Source: Candidatus Enterousia avistercoris
Lineage (GTDB): Bacteria > Pseudomonadota > Alphaproteobacteria > Rs-D84
Direction: 5' to 3'
DNA: 5,624 nt
NCBI GenBank assembly: GCA_017694255.1
Contig: JADINC010000027.1
Span: 1-5,624 of the forward strand
A model generated the notes under the pieces. That model searched no databases, was not told the DNA's origin, and saw only the letters and a list, made by a program, of their open reading frames with translations. This document shows positions 1-5,624 of the stretch, piece by piece (within the stretch, counting starts at the first letter, position 1; each line of letters opens with the position of its first letter). The translations under genes were made by a program, and so were the position numbers.

Positions 1-2554
1 GGCAAATGCTGGCACCGGCAAAACCAGCGTTTTAATTCAACGTTTATTGCGTATATTATTTCGCACCGATGATTTACATAATTGTGGCATATTGTGTTTA
101 ACATACACAAACGCCGCCGCCGGTGAAATGCGCAACAGAATTTTGGCCGCGTTGCGTGAATGGGCCACGGCACCAGACGACGAACTGTCAAATATGTTGG
201 ACGGAATTTCTATAAATTCGCCGGCCACCGCCGATGATTTAGCACGCGCACGCGCAATATTCTTTTTCTATATTGACAACCCAGATATATTAAAAATAAA
301 AACCATTCACGGATTTTGCGAAGAAATCTTGCGTCGTTTTCCACTAGAATCGGGTATACCGCCCACCTGGACACTGGTGTCCGGACCATTACAGCGAACG
401 CTATTAAATGACACATTTTCAAAATTAATAAATTCGGCAAATGACGAACGGGTTAATGCGGCATTTGCGCACATCGTTGGACGCGTATCTGAAAATTATC
501 TGGATGATATATTAAGTATCCTTTGCACACAATACAAAGACTTTTTTCAAATAACAAACATTGACAACTATCGCAAATATTTCATTGATACGACACGAAA
601 ATATTTAAATCTGGGCACCCCAATCCAGGCCGAAATACCAACAGAACAACTGCAAAAAATCCTGGATTACACAACCGAACTGGCAAAAGATTCAAAAAAA
701 CCGGCCGGATACTTAACAGACATTATCAACTTAACCAAACAATACATTGATAAATCCATAGATTTTGAAAAATACAAACTGGCATACATAAATAAAACTG
801 ATGGCAAAAAACGCCGGTACATAAATAAATACCAATTGTTGGCTGACGAACAAGAACGCGTATACGCAACAGACCAACGAAATATCGCGACACAAATGTT
901 CAACGACACCACAGCCATGTTTGATTTATCTGCGGCATTTGCAAAAATATATCGCGATATAAAGAAATCCAAAAACCTGCTGGATTTTGAAGATTTGATT
1001 TTATACACGCGCCAATTATTTTCAAACCCCGAAACTATGGGATGGGTTTTATCACAACTGGATTCGCGCCTGACGCATATATTGGTTGACGAAGCCCAAG
1101 ACACCGGCCCATTGCAATGGGACATACTGCGCATGCTGGCGGGCGATTTTTTTACAGATGGCGACACATCAAAAAATCCACATTCACTGTTTGTTGTTGG
1201 CGACACCAAACAGTCAATTTACGGATTCCAGGGCGCCGATCCGAACGCATTTGTGTATAGTCGTGAAACAATATCCAAACAAATTCGCGAAAATTTACGC
1301 ACCATCCAAGAAATACCACTGGATCAAAGTTTTCGATCACTGCCACCAATTTTAAAGGCCGTTGATACATTTTTTTCGGCACCAGACGTGATTTCAGAAA
1401 CCGGATTTACAAACAATCCGCACAAATGCTTTCGTTGTGCGCCGGGTGGCTTGGTTGAAATACGCAAAATTGTTTCAAAGAAAACCGATGATCGCGACAT
1501 AAAAAACTATATATCTGAAATTGCAGATAAAGTAAAAGAAATATTATCCGGGGGCGATTTTGCGCCACATGACATAATGATTCTGGTTCAAAACCGTGCC
1601 CCGATGGCACCGCTGATGGTCCAAGAATTAAAATCCCGCAACATCCCCGTTGCCGGCAGCGACAGAATTATTCTGCCAAACTTTCCCGCTGTTCGCGACA
1701 TGCTGAACCTGGTTCGTTTTTGTTTGGACAATACCGACGACTACAGTTTATGTTGCGTGTTAAAAAGTCCAATTTTCAGATTGACTGAACGCGATATTTT
1801 TAATATTTGCAAAACAAAAAATCAATCCAGCACACGCGACAATCCTATATATATATATAACATTCTACGAACCATACATCCCGACGCGTTCGACCGTCTT
1901 GAACACATTGTCGAATGGGGTACGCAACTGGGGCCATATTCGTTTTTTGCCCGCGTTTTAAATGATAACGACACACGCGCCAGCATGATAGCCGCCCTGG
2001 GCGACCAAATCATAGATCCATTAGAAGAATTCATGACAATATGCCTGTCATACGAACGTACCCAGACCGGAACATTACGTGATTTTATAAAATGGTTTAT
2101 AACCGGCGGCAGTGAAATAAAGCGCGACATGGATGCATCGGCCGGCGTGCGCGTTGTAACCGTCCACGGCAGCAAAGGTCTGGAATCACGGGTTGTATTC
2201 TTGATAGACACGGTTGGCACACCAGAATCTGAAAGCATTTTGCCGATATCAACAGATGAAAAATCAGATTACAAACATGACGTGCCACCCGTATGGTTGT
2301 GGTCGCCACGCGACGATGGTGGATTGGGGCGCGCCACGGCCCAAGCAGCATTGCGACGTACCAGAATCGCCGAATATTATCGACTGTTGTACGTTGCGAT
2401 GACCCGCGCCCGTGACAGATTGTATATATACGGATATACGCCAAACAAAAACGCACCTGAAAATTCGTGGCACGCAATGCTGTGGCGCGTTCTGGGCAAT
2501 ATGAATTTTCCCGAGTCCGACGACATGACAATCAGGATTACAGATGAAAACTAA
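1..2554 (+). CDS. addA: AddA helicase subunit, 5'-partial, lacking its fused nuclease domain
   Basis: This is the UvrD/RecB-like superfamily 1 helicase of the AddAB double-strand-break enzyme, which unwinds and resects DNA ends so that RecA can load. The frame is open from base 2 and the true start lies upstream of the window; a TTG at 47 falls inside the domain and is not the start. Counting visible residues from base 2, Walker A NAGTGKT is at 2-8, followed by TYTNAAAGEM (motif Ia) and TIHGFCEEILRRFP near 101, a block typical of alphaproteobacterial AddA. LLDFEDL comes next, then Walker B DEAQDT at 363-368, GDTKQSIYGFQGAD from 400, TVHGSKGLES from 720 (motif V) and YVAMTRARDRL around 798-808 (motif VI). 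About 850 residues are visible, whereas fused alphaproteobacterial AddA is usually about 1100-1200. The protein stops about 40 residues after motif VI, in the linker where the nuclease domain would normally follow. That domain is encoded by the next, overlapping ORF. The partner gene addB would be expected upstream, outside the window. Family assignment is firm; that this ORF works as a separate polypeptide is inference. Confidence 0.93.
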   Translation, partial: ANAGTGKTSVLIQRLLRILFRTDDLHNCGILCLTYTNAAAGEMRNRILAALREWATAPDDELSNMLDGISINSPATADDLARARAIFFFYIDNPDILKIKTIHGFCEEILRRFPLESGIPPTWTLVSGPLQRTLLNDTFSKLINSANDERVNAAFAHIVGRVSENYLDDILSILCTQYKDFFQITNIDNYRKYFIDTTRKYLNLGTPIQAEIPTEQLQKILDYTTELAKDSKKPAGYLTDIINLTKQYIDKSIDFEKYKLAYINKTDGKKRRYINKYQLLADEQERVYATDQRNIATQMFNDTTAMFDLSAAFAKIYRDIKKSKNLLDFEDLILYTRQLFSNPETMGWVLSQLDSRLTHILVDEAQDTGPLQWDILRMLAGDFFTDGDTSKNPHSLFVVGDTKQSIYGFQGADPNAFVYSRETISKQIRENLRTIQEIPLDQSFRSLPPILKAVDTFFSAPDVISETGFTNNPHKCFRCAPGGLVEIRKIVSKKTDDRDIKNYISEIADKVKEILSGGDFAPHDIMILVQNRAPMAPLMVQELKSRNIPVAGSDRIILPNFPAVRDMLNLVRFCLDNTDDYSLCCVLKSPIFRLTERDIFNICKTKNQSSTRDNPIYIYNILRTIHPDAFDRLEHIVEWGTQLGPYSFFARVLNDNDTRASMIAALGDQIIDPLEEFMTICLSYERTQTGTLRDFIKWFITGGSEIKRDMDASAGVRVVTVHGSKGLESRVVFLIDTVGTPESESILPISTDEKSDYKHDVPPVWLWSPRDDGGLGRATAQAALRRTRIAEYYRLLYVAMTRARDRLYIYGYTPNKNAPENSWHAMLWRVLGNMNFPESDDMTIRITDEN
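1846..1859 (+). repeat. (TA)7 dinucleotide tract inside addA
   Basis: Seven perfect TA units lie within the helicase coding sequence and encode an Ile-Tyr-Ile-Tyr stretch. The length is not a multiple of three per unit, so gain or loss of one unit would shift the reading frame. The tract is short, and a functional role is not shown. Confidence 0.75.
2534..2537 (+). promoter_or_regulatory. Shine-Dalgarno (AGGA) for the separate nuclease ORF
   Basis: AGGA sits 6 bases before the ATG at 2544, inside the last codons of the helicase ORF. It is well placed for reinitiation or coupled translation and is the main sequence argument that the nuclease ORF has its own start, as opposed to being only the downstream half of a frameshifted gene. 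The nuclease frame has a TGA stop at 2526-2528, so it cannot extend further upstream. Confidence 0.55.
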
Positions 2555-2987
2555 TTTACAGACTATACTGGATAATTTAAAAAAATCAGATTACGCCACC
2601 GCGACGGGTACGCACATGCATTCACAGATGCGCACCATCATTATTGACGGCGAAAATTCACGCGGCCCCCAAAATATAATTAACCAGATAAAATCTGTGC
2701 CGAACCTGGTCGATTTTTTTACACCACATGCCCAGACCGAGGTCCCAATCGCCGGATATATAGAAAACCAATTTATCAGCCGCAGAATCGACCGTATGAT
2801 AATACATCACGCCACGCAAGAAATACGAATTTTAGATTATAAAACAGATACAGACCGTGCGCATTTTTTTGATAAATATGCAAAACAAATATCAGAATAC
2901 AAAAAACTGGTTGCAGACGCGTACCCGGGCTATAGCGTCCGCGGTTTTATATTATGGCTGCATGACTTTTCATTGCAAGAAATATAA
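2544..2987 (+). CDS. AddA nuclease domain (PD-(D/E)XK, RecB-type) as a separate ORF
   Basis: This 147-residue protein corresponds to the C-terminal nuclease domain of AddA/RecB. In AddAB this domain cuts one DNA strand during end resection. The visible catalytic pattern is GTHMH with His26 (the conserved GxxxH), Glu66, IDR with Asp83, LDYKT with Asp98 and Lys100 (the D-x-K metal and catalytic pair), and QISEY with Gln115 and Tyr119 (the RecB-family QxxxY motif). All active-site residues therefore seem intact. The first 20 or so residues, before GTHMH, look like the end of the helicase-nuclease linker. The ATG overlaps the end of the helicase ORF by 11 bases in the +1 frame and is preceded by AGGA at a 6-base spacing. 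Two readings are possible: a natural two-gene AddA in which the nuclease associates with the helicase in trans, or one addA gene broken by a one-base difference in the AAAA run at 2547-2550. Removing one A there would fuse the frames. The domain call is strong; the independent status is open. Confidence 0.85.
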   Translation: MKTNLQTILDNLKKSDYATATGTHMHSQMRTIIIDGENSRGPQNIINQIKSVPNLVDFFTPHAQTEVPIAGYIENQFISRRIDRMIIHHATQEIRILDYKTDTDRAHFFDKYAKQISEYKKLVADAYPGYSVRGFILWLHDFSLQEI

Positions 2988-3001
2988 AATATTACTATAA
3001 T
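2973..3001 (+). promoter_or_regulatory. Candidate sigma-70 promoter for recN (leaderless)
   Basis: TTGCAA at 2973-2978 (four of six matches to TTGACA) is followed after exactly 17 bases by a perfect TATAAT at 2996-3001. Only six bases separate the -10 box from the recN ATG at 3008, so transcription would start at or next to the A of the start codon. This fits the absence of any Shine-Dalgarno sequence before recN. The -35 box lies in the last codons of the nuclease ORF. The surroundings are AT-rich, so a chance match is possible. I see no alphaproteobacterial LexA-type GTTC/GAAC pair (7-base spacer) beside it. Confidence 0.45.
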
Positions 3002-3007
3002 CACAGC

Positions 3008-4663
3008 ATGTTAACACATTTATCGATTTCTAATATCGTCCTGATAGAAAAGCTGAATCTGGAATTCGGCGCGGGGCTGAATATATTAACCGGGGAAACC
3101 GGTGCCGGCAAAAGTATTTTAATGGACGCGCTGTCTTTGGCGCTGGGCGCACGATTCGATGCCGGTCTGGTACGCCATGGTTGCGCGACCGCATCTGTTA
3201 CCGCCGAATTTGACGCAGTCAGCCAACGCCTGGGCGATATGTTAACAGAAAACGGAATCGAAATTGACGATACATTAATATTACGCAGAACCCTGGGGTG
3301 CGATGGGAAATCCCGCGCATGGGTAAACGACACCCCTGTGTCGATAAAGACGTTAAAGCAAATTGGCGACAATCTGGTCGAAATTCACGGTCAATTTGCG
3401 AATCATGCATTGCTGGACCCGGCAACGCATTTAAACGCATTGGATTCATTCGGTATACGTATATCACCAGATTACGCGCAACTGCTGGAACGCGTTCGCA
3501 CAACATACAATGAATATCACACTGCACAACGGCGTCTGGATGATTTGAAAAAAAATCTAGAAAAAACAGCAAACGAACATGATTTTTTAATACATAATAT
3601 TAATGAATTACAGGCGTTAAATGTCCATGTCGGCGAAGAAGACGAACTGGCCACGAAACGCACGTCCATGATGAATGCCGAAAAAGATGCCGCCATATTA
3701 TCTGATGCCGTAGCCGCATTAAACCCACATGGCGAATCATTATCTCATGGTATATACAATGCGGCAAATATTTTACTGCGCATAAAAACAGATCCGAATC
3801 CATACGCCGAACAAATCGACGATTTATACAGTGCGGCCCAAATAATATCTGACGCCGAAGAAAAACTGGTACCAATTGAACCAGATATTGCCACACTGGA
3901 TTCAATCGAAGAACGTTTGTTTGCAATTCGCGCCGCCGCCCGCAAACATCGTGTTTCTGCGGATGAATTACCGGAAAAATTACAACAAATGTTATCAGAG
4001 CTGGACGCCATAGAAAACTCTGATGCAGAATTAAAAAAATTAACCACAGATGTTTCACACAAAAAATCAGAATTTGATAAATTTGCACACGAATTGTCAA
4101 ATGCACGCACAGCCACCGCGCAACAATTGCGCACGCAAATATTGGCCGAATTACCTGATTTAAAACTGGGGTCCGCAGATTTTATGGCATCGCGCACCGA
4201 CGCCGCGCCATCTGCGCACGGCATCGACGACGTTGTGTTTATGATAAAAACGAATCCAGGAATGCCATTCGCGCCATTGCACCGCGCGGCCTCTGGTGGC
4301 GAACTGGCGCGATTTATGTTGGCGTTGCGCGTTATATTAACAGATGGTGGTCCCGCGCACACATTCGTATTCGACGAAATTGATACTGGAATCAGTGGTG
4401 CAACCGCATCCGCAGTGGGCAGTCGCCTGAACAGACTGGCCACCACGTCCCAGGCATTGGTTATAACGCATTCGGCCCAGGTTGCGGGCTTTGCCGACAA
4501 ACACTTTAAAATATCAAAACACACCGTGAACGACACGACCGTAACCGACGTTTTTGAAATTCATAACACAGACCGCGTAAACGAAATTGCACGCATAATC
4601 AGCGGTGCAGAAATAACACCAGAATCATTGGCAACGGCACGCACACTGATTAAAAACGATTGA
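3008..4663 (+). CDS. recN: DNA repair protein RecN, complete
   Basis: RecN is an SMC-like ATPase recruited to double-strand breaks, where it holds or compacts DNA and assists RecA-dependent recombination. The 551 residues match the usual RecN length of about 550. The N-terminus, MLTHLSISNIVLIEKL, is the standard RecN start and fixes the initiation codon. Walker A GETGAGKS is at 29-36. The middle is rich in charged heptad-like stretches (roughly 155-215 and 295-370), as expected for the short coiled-coil arms, and contains the RecN-like ERL..IR...RKH block. The C-terminal ATPase half has the signature ASGGELARF with Ser429-Leu433, Walker B VFDEIDTGISG with Asp456 and Glu457, and the switch histidine in ITHSAQVA at 488. 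It begins 20 bases after the nuclease ORF in the same direction, so it may be in one operon with addA. However, it lacks a visible ribosome-binding site and has a promoter-like sequence directly in front. No strong intrinsic terminator follows within about 80 bases of its stop; the first is at 4827-4853. Confidence 0.97.
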   Translation: MLTHLSISNIVLIEKLNLEFGAGLNILTGETGAGKSILMDALSLALGARFDAGLVRHGCATASVTAEFDAVSQRLGDMLTENGIEIDDTLILRRTLGCDGKSRAWVNDTPVSIKTLKQIGDNLVEIHGQFANHALLDPATHLNALDSFGIRISPDYAQLLERVRTTYNEYHTAQRRLDDLKKNLEKTANEHDFLIHNINELQALNVHVGEEDELATKRTSMMNAEKDAAILSDAVAALNPHGESLSHGIYNAANILLRIKTDPNPYAEQIDDLYSAAQIISDAEEKLVPIEPDIATLDSIEERLFAIRAAARKHRVSADELPEKLQQMLSELDAIENSDAELKKLTTDVSHKKSEFDKFAHELSNARTATAQQLRTQILAELPDLKLGSADFMASRTDAAPSAHGIDDVVFMIKTNPGMPFAPLHRAASGGELARFMLALRVILTDGGPAHTFVFDEIDTGISGATASAVGSRLNRLATTSQALVITHSAQVAGFADKHFKISKHTVNDTTVTDVFEIHNTDRVNEIARIISGAEITPESLATARTLIKND

Positions 4664-4693
4664 AAACCGATAAATTTTATTCAATAATATTTT

Positions 4694-4722
4694 ACGACAT
4701 ATCCAGTGGATTGGCCTAGAAC
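4694..4722 (+). promoter_or_regulatory. Possible promoter for the structured leader and PAP2 gene
   Basis: ACGACA (4694-4699) and TAGAAC (4717-4722) are separated by 17 bases, each matching four of six consensus positions. CCTAGAAC also resembles the GCTANAWC form of the -10 element described for Caulobacter housekeeping promoters. Transcription would begin around 4728-4730, close to the first strand of the leader's closing stem at 4727. The match is weak, and the leader could instead be reached by read-through from recN. Confidence 0.28.
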
Positions 4723-4763
4723 ACCAAAACATTGAATTACCACGAATATTGTCCCGACAAATC

Positions 4764-4831
4764 TGGTCGGGATGTCGCCACTCGCAAGATGGCGAGGGTC
4801 ATCAATGTTTGACTGTTCTAACTCCCGACCA
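4764..4831 (+). promoter_or_regulatory. Candidate antiterminator pairing
   Basis: TGGTCGGGA at 4764-4772 is perfectly complementary over nine bases to TCCCGACCA at 4823-4831. Because the second segment includes the 5' arm of the terminator, this pairing would prevent terminator formation. It also competes with hairpin P2, since TCCCGAC occurs twice (4752-4758 and 4823-4829) and both copies can pair with 4766-4772. It crosses the closing stem, so it and the closed leader fold exclude each other unless a pseudoknot forms. Confidence 0.5.
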
Positions 4832-4853
4832 CTGAAATATGTGGTCTTTTTTT
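4827..4853 (+). terminator. Intrinsic terminator in front of the PAP2 gene
   Basis: GACCAC (4827-4832) pairs with GTGGTC (4841-4846) around an 8-base loop and is followed at once by seven T residues (4847-4853). The run of T ends only 19 bases before the PAP2 start codon, and I see no promoter in that gap. PAP2 transcription would therefore have to pass this terminator, which is the arrangement expected of attenuation control. Alternatively it may simply end the upstream recN transcript. Confidence 0.8.
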
Positions 4854-4857
4854 ACAC

Positions 4858-4868
4858 AAAGGATAGGA
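4858..4868 (+). promoter_or_regulatory. Double Shine-Dalgarno for the PAP2 gene
   Basis: AAAGGA (4858-4863) and AGGA (4865-4868) lie 9 and 4 bases before the ATG at 4873. The upstream copy has the better spacing. They support this start codon, which also gives a clean signal peptide, and lie just downstream of the terminator T-run, free of its stem. Confidence 0.7.
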
Positions 4869-4872
4869 AAAT

Positions 4873-5415
4873 ATGTCAAAACGTAGAACTTTTGCCATAC
4901 TTTCCGTTGGGGCGACATTGACGCTTTCCAACACTGCAAATGCGGGCCCATTCACAGACATCAACAAACTGGGTGATTTGATGATGGCGATGGCTCCGGC
5001 ATATGCACTGGGTATGACAGTAATGGAAAAAGATTGGATTGGCACATTGCAACTGGCAGGATCAATCACGGCCGCCCAAGTCGCCACCGAAGGTATAAAA
5101 ATGCTGGAAATCGAGCAACGCCCCAATGGTTCAGATTGGAAATCGTTCCCCAGTGGTCATTCTGCGGGTGCATTTTCTGCGGCAATGTTTGTACACAAAC
5201 GCTATGGTTGGCGCCCAGCCATAATACCATACGCAATGTCGGTAATTACGGGCTGGTCACGCGTACATGCGCGGGCACATTATTGGCACGACGTATTGGG
5301 CGGTGCCGCGGTCAGTGCACTTTTTACATGGCTGTTGGTTGGCAAATATGACAACCGTGTGACAGTTGCCGCCGATGGCGATGGACTTAAACTGGGGTTT
5401 CGGACAGTGTTTTGA
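4873..5415 (+). CDS. Exported PAP2-family phosphatase
   Basis: The 180-residue protein is a type 2 phosphatidic acid phosphatase (PAP2) family enzyme. Members remove phosphate from lipid substrates such as phosphatidate, undecaprenyl pyrophosphate or lipid A, or act as acid phosphatases. The full three-part motif is present: K76-x6-R83-P84, then PSGH with Ser94 and His96, then S129-R130-x5-His136-x3-Asp140. Residues 1-24 look like a Sec signal peptide: KRR, a hydrophobic core, then ANA before Gly25. Further hydrophobic stretches near 33-51, 56-71, 116-128 and 141-156 suggest membrane association with the active site on the periplasmic side. The C-terminal 20 or so residues are polar with alternating hydrophobics (LKLGFRTVF) and end in Phe, which suggests a beta hairpin. 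It is shorter than typical six-helix lipid phosphatases of 200-250 residues, so the substrate cannot be assigned. It follows a structured leader with a terminator and is not obviously linked to its DNA-repair neighbours. Its stop codon abuts that of xseA on the other strand. Confidence 0.92.
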   Translation: MSKRRTFAILSVGATLTLSNTANAGPFTDINKLGDLMMAMAPAYALGMTVMEKDWIGTLQLAGSITAAQVATEGIKMLEIEQRPNGSDWKSFPSGHSAGAFSAAMFVHKRYGWRPAIIPYAMSVITGWSRVHARAHYWHDVLGGAAVSALFTWLLVGKYDNRVTVAADGDGLKLGFRTVF

Positions 5416-5624
5416 TTAGTTTTTTGGTTGTACCGCAACGACACCATCAGCAAATTCAACAGACGCGGGTACCGCGCCATCAGCACGGCTGATAATCTGT
5501 TTTTTATCATCGCGCACGATTGCGTACCCGCGCGCTAATACATTTTTATAACTCAGCGAATTCAGCATTTGTCCCAAATGATTTACAGATTGCATCAAAT
5601 ACGCAATCTTTGTTTGCAAAATGT
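5416..5624 (-). CDS. xseA: Exodeoxyribonuclease VII large subunit, C-terminal part
   Basis: The complement strand is open from the window edge (first full codon at 5622) down to TAA at 5416-5418, giving the last 68 residues of a longer protein. The text LNSLSYKNVLARGYAIV followed by VRDD...ISRAD and a final VEFADGVVAV matches the end of XseA, where LSP..VL.RGYA.V and a late F.DG are conserved. XseA is usually 400-500 residues, so most of the gene, including the OB fold and catalytic core, lies beyond the window. With the small subunit XseB it forms exonuclease VII, which degrades single-stranded DNA in both directions. An ATG-like TTG at 5619 is internal and not the start. The gene converges on the PAP2 gene with zero bases between the stop codons and no visible terminator. 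Confidence 0.88.
   Translation of the reverse strand, partial: ILQTKIAYLMQSVNHLGQMLNSLSYKNVLARGYAIVRDDKKQIISRADGAVPASVEFADGVVAVQPKN

Larger units (their letters stand above)
4727..4853 (+). ncRNA. Structured 5' leader with riboswitch- or attenuator-like architecture
   Basis: The 127-base stretch can fold into a closing stem AAACATTGA (4727-4735) with TCAATGTTT (4802-4810), nine perfect pairs. These enclose hairpin P2, TCCCGAC (4752-4758) with GTCGGGA (4766-4772), and hairpin P3, TCGCCA (4775-4780) with TGGCGA (4790-4795). A second register for P3 pairs CTCGC (4781-4785) with GCGAG (4792-4796). An intrinsic terminator follows the closed domain. A stem closing a small junction, then an expression platform, then a gene start is the layout of cis-regulatory leader RNAs. 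I do not recognise the conserved cores of TPP, cobalamin, glycine, SAM, fluoride, c-di-GMP or guanidine riboswitches in it. It could also be a stand-alone small RNA ending at the terminator, or a recN 3' end. Pairings are read directly from the sequence; the function is inferred. Confidence 0.55.

Noticed and set aside
667..1209. 180-codon minus-strand frame opposite addA
   Set aside because: It overlaps the conserved helicase motifs (DEAQDT region) and reads as low-complexity Ser/Phe-rich text without a domain or ribosome-binding site.
3745..4536. 263-codon open frame on the minus strand opposite recN
   Set aside because: It lies wholly within the unmistakable recN ATPase region and its translation shows no recognisable domain; it is a by-product of recN codon bias.
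4668..4694. AT-rich imperfect palindrome just after recN as a terminator
   Set aside because: The arms (around TAAATTTTATT and AATAATATTTTA) match imperfectly, contain almost no G or C and have no convincing T-run, so a stable terminator is unlikely.
4727..4853. Known RNA such as SRP 4.5S, 6S, tmRNA or a standard riboswitch
   Set aside because: None of the conserved core sequences of these RNAs is visible; only helices and a terminator can be supported.
4664..4872. LexA/SOS operator of the alphaproteobacterial GTTC-N7-GTTC type
   Set aside because: GAAC at 4719-4722 and GTTC at 4815-4818 are present but neither has a partner at the 7-base spacing; none was found before recN either.
4772..4921. 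Longer version of the leader ORF starting at ATG 4772
   Set aside because: The ATG sits in the P2 hairpin arm directly after GTCGGG with no usable Shine-Dalgarno spacing; the internal ATG at 4805 is the only start worth listing.

Overview
The window looks like chromosomal DNA of an alphaproteobacterium with a moderately AT-leaning genome. The basis is the AddA-type helicase-nuclease, whose motif wording resembles the alphaproteobacterial AddA branch (for example the TIHGFC..ILRRFP block), alongside RecN and XseA. Codon use is similar across the genes, with frequent ATA and TTA, and there are no transposases, integrases, tRNAs or CRISPR repeats. The species cannot be named from the sequence alone; a reduced-genome or host-associated lineage is plausible but is inference.

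Layout: (1) Bases 1-2554 (+) hold the helicase part of AddA, cut at its 5' end by the window edge just before Walker A. (2) Bases 2544-2987 (+) hold a separate small ORF that is the RecB/AddA-type PD-(D/E)XK nuclease domain. It starts inside the last codons of the helicase ORF, so AddA is encoded here as two overlapping genes or has been split by a frameshift. (3) Bases 3008-4663 (+) hold a complete recN. A promoter-like TTGCAA-N17-TATAAT lies so close to its ATG that its mRNA could be leaderless. (4) Bases 4664-4872 are a 209-base intergenic region with a structured leader: a 9-bp closing stem around two hairpins, an intrinsic terminator 19 bases before the next start codon, and a perfect 9-bp alternative pairing that would destroy the terminator. 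(5) Bases 4873-5415 (+) hold a small exported PAP2-family phosphatase. (6) Bases 5416-5624 (-) hold the C-terminal end of xseA (exonuclease VII large subunit), converging on the phosphatase gene with no base between the two stop codons.

Functionally, addA (helicase plus nuclease) processes double-strand ends for RecA loading, RecN is the SMC-like factor that supports RecA-dependent break repair, and exonuclease VII degrades single-stranded DNA. The window is therefore a DNA-repair neighbourhood into which an envelope-type phosphatase with its own apparently attenuated leader is inserted. The two points most worth attention are the leader RNA upstream of the PAP2 gene, which has the arrangement of a transcriptional OFF switch and which I do not recognise as a known riboswitch class, and the split of AddA at its helicase/nuclease boundary.
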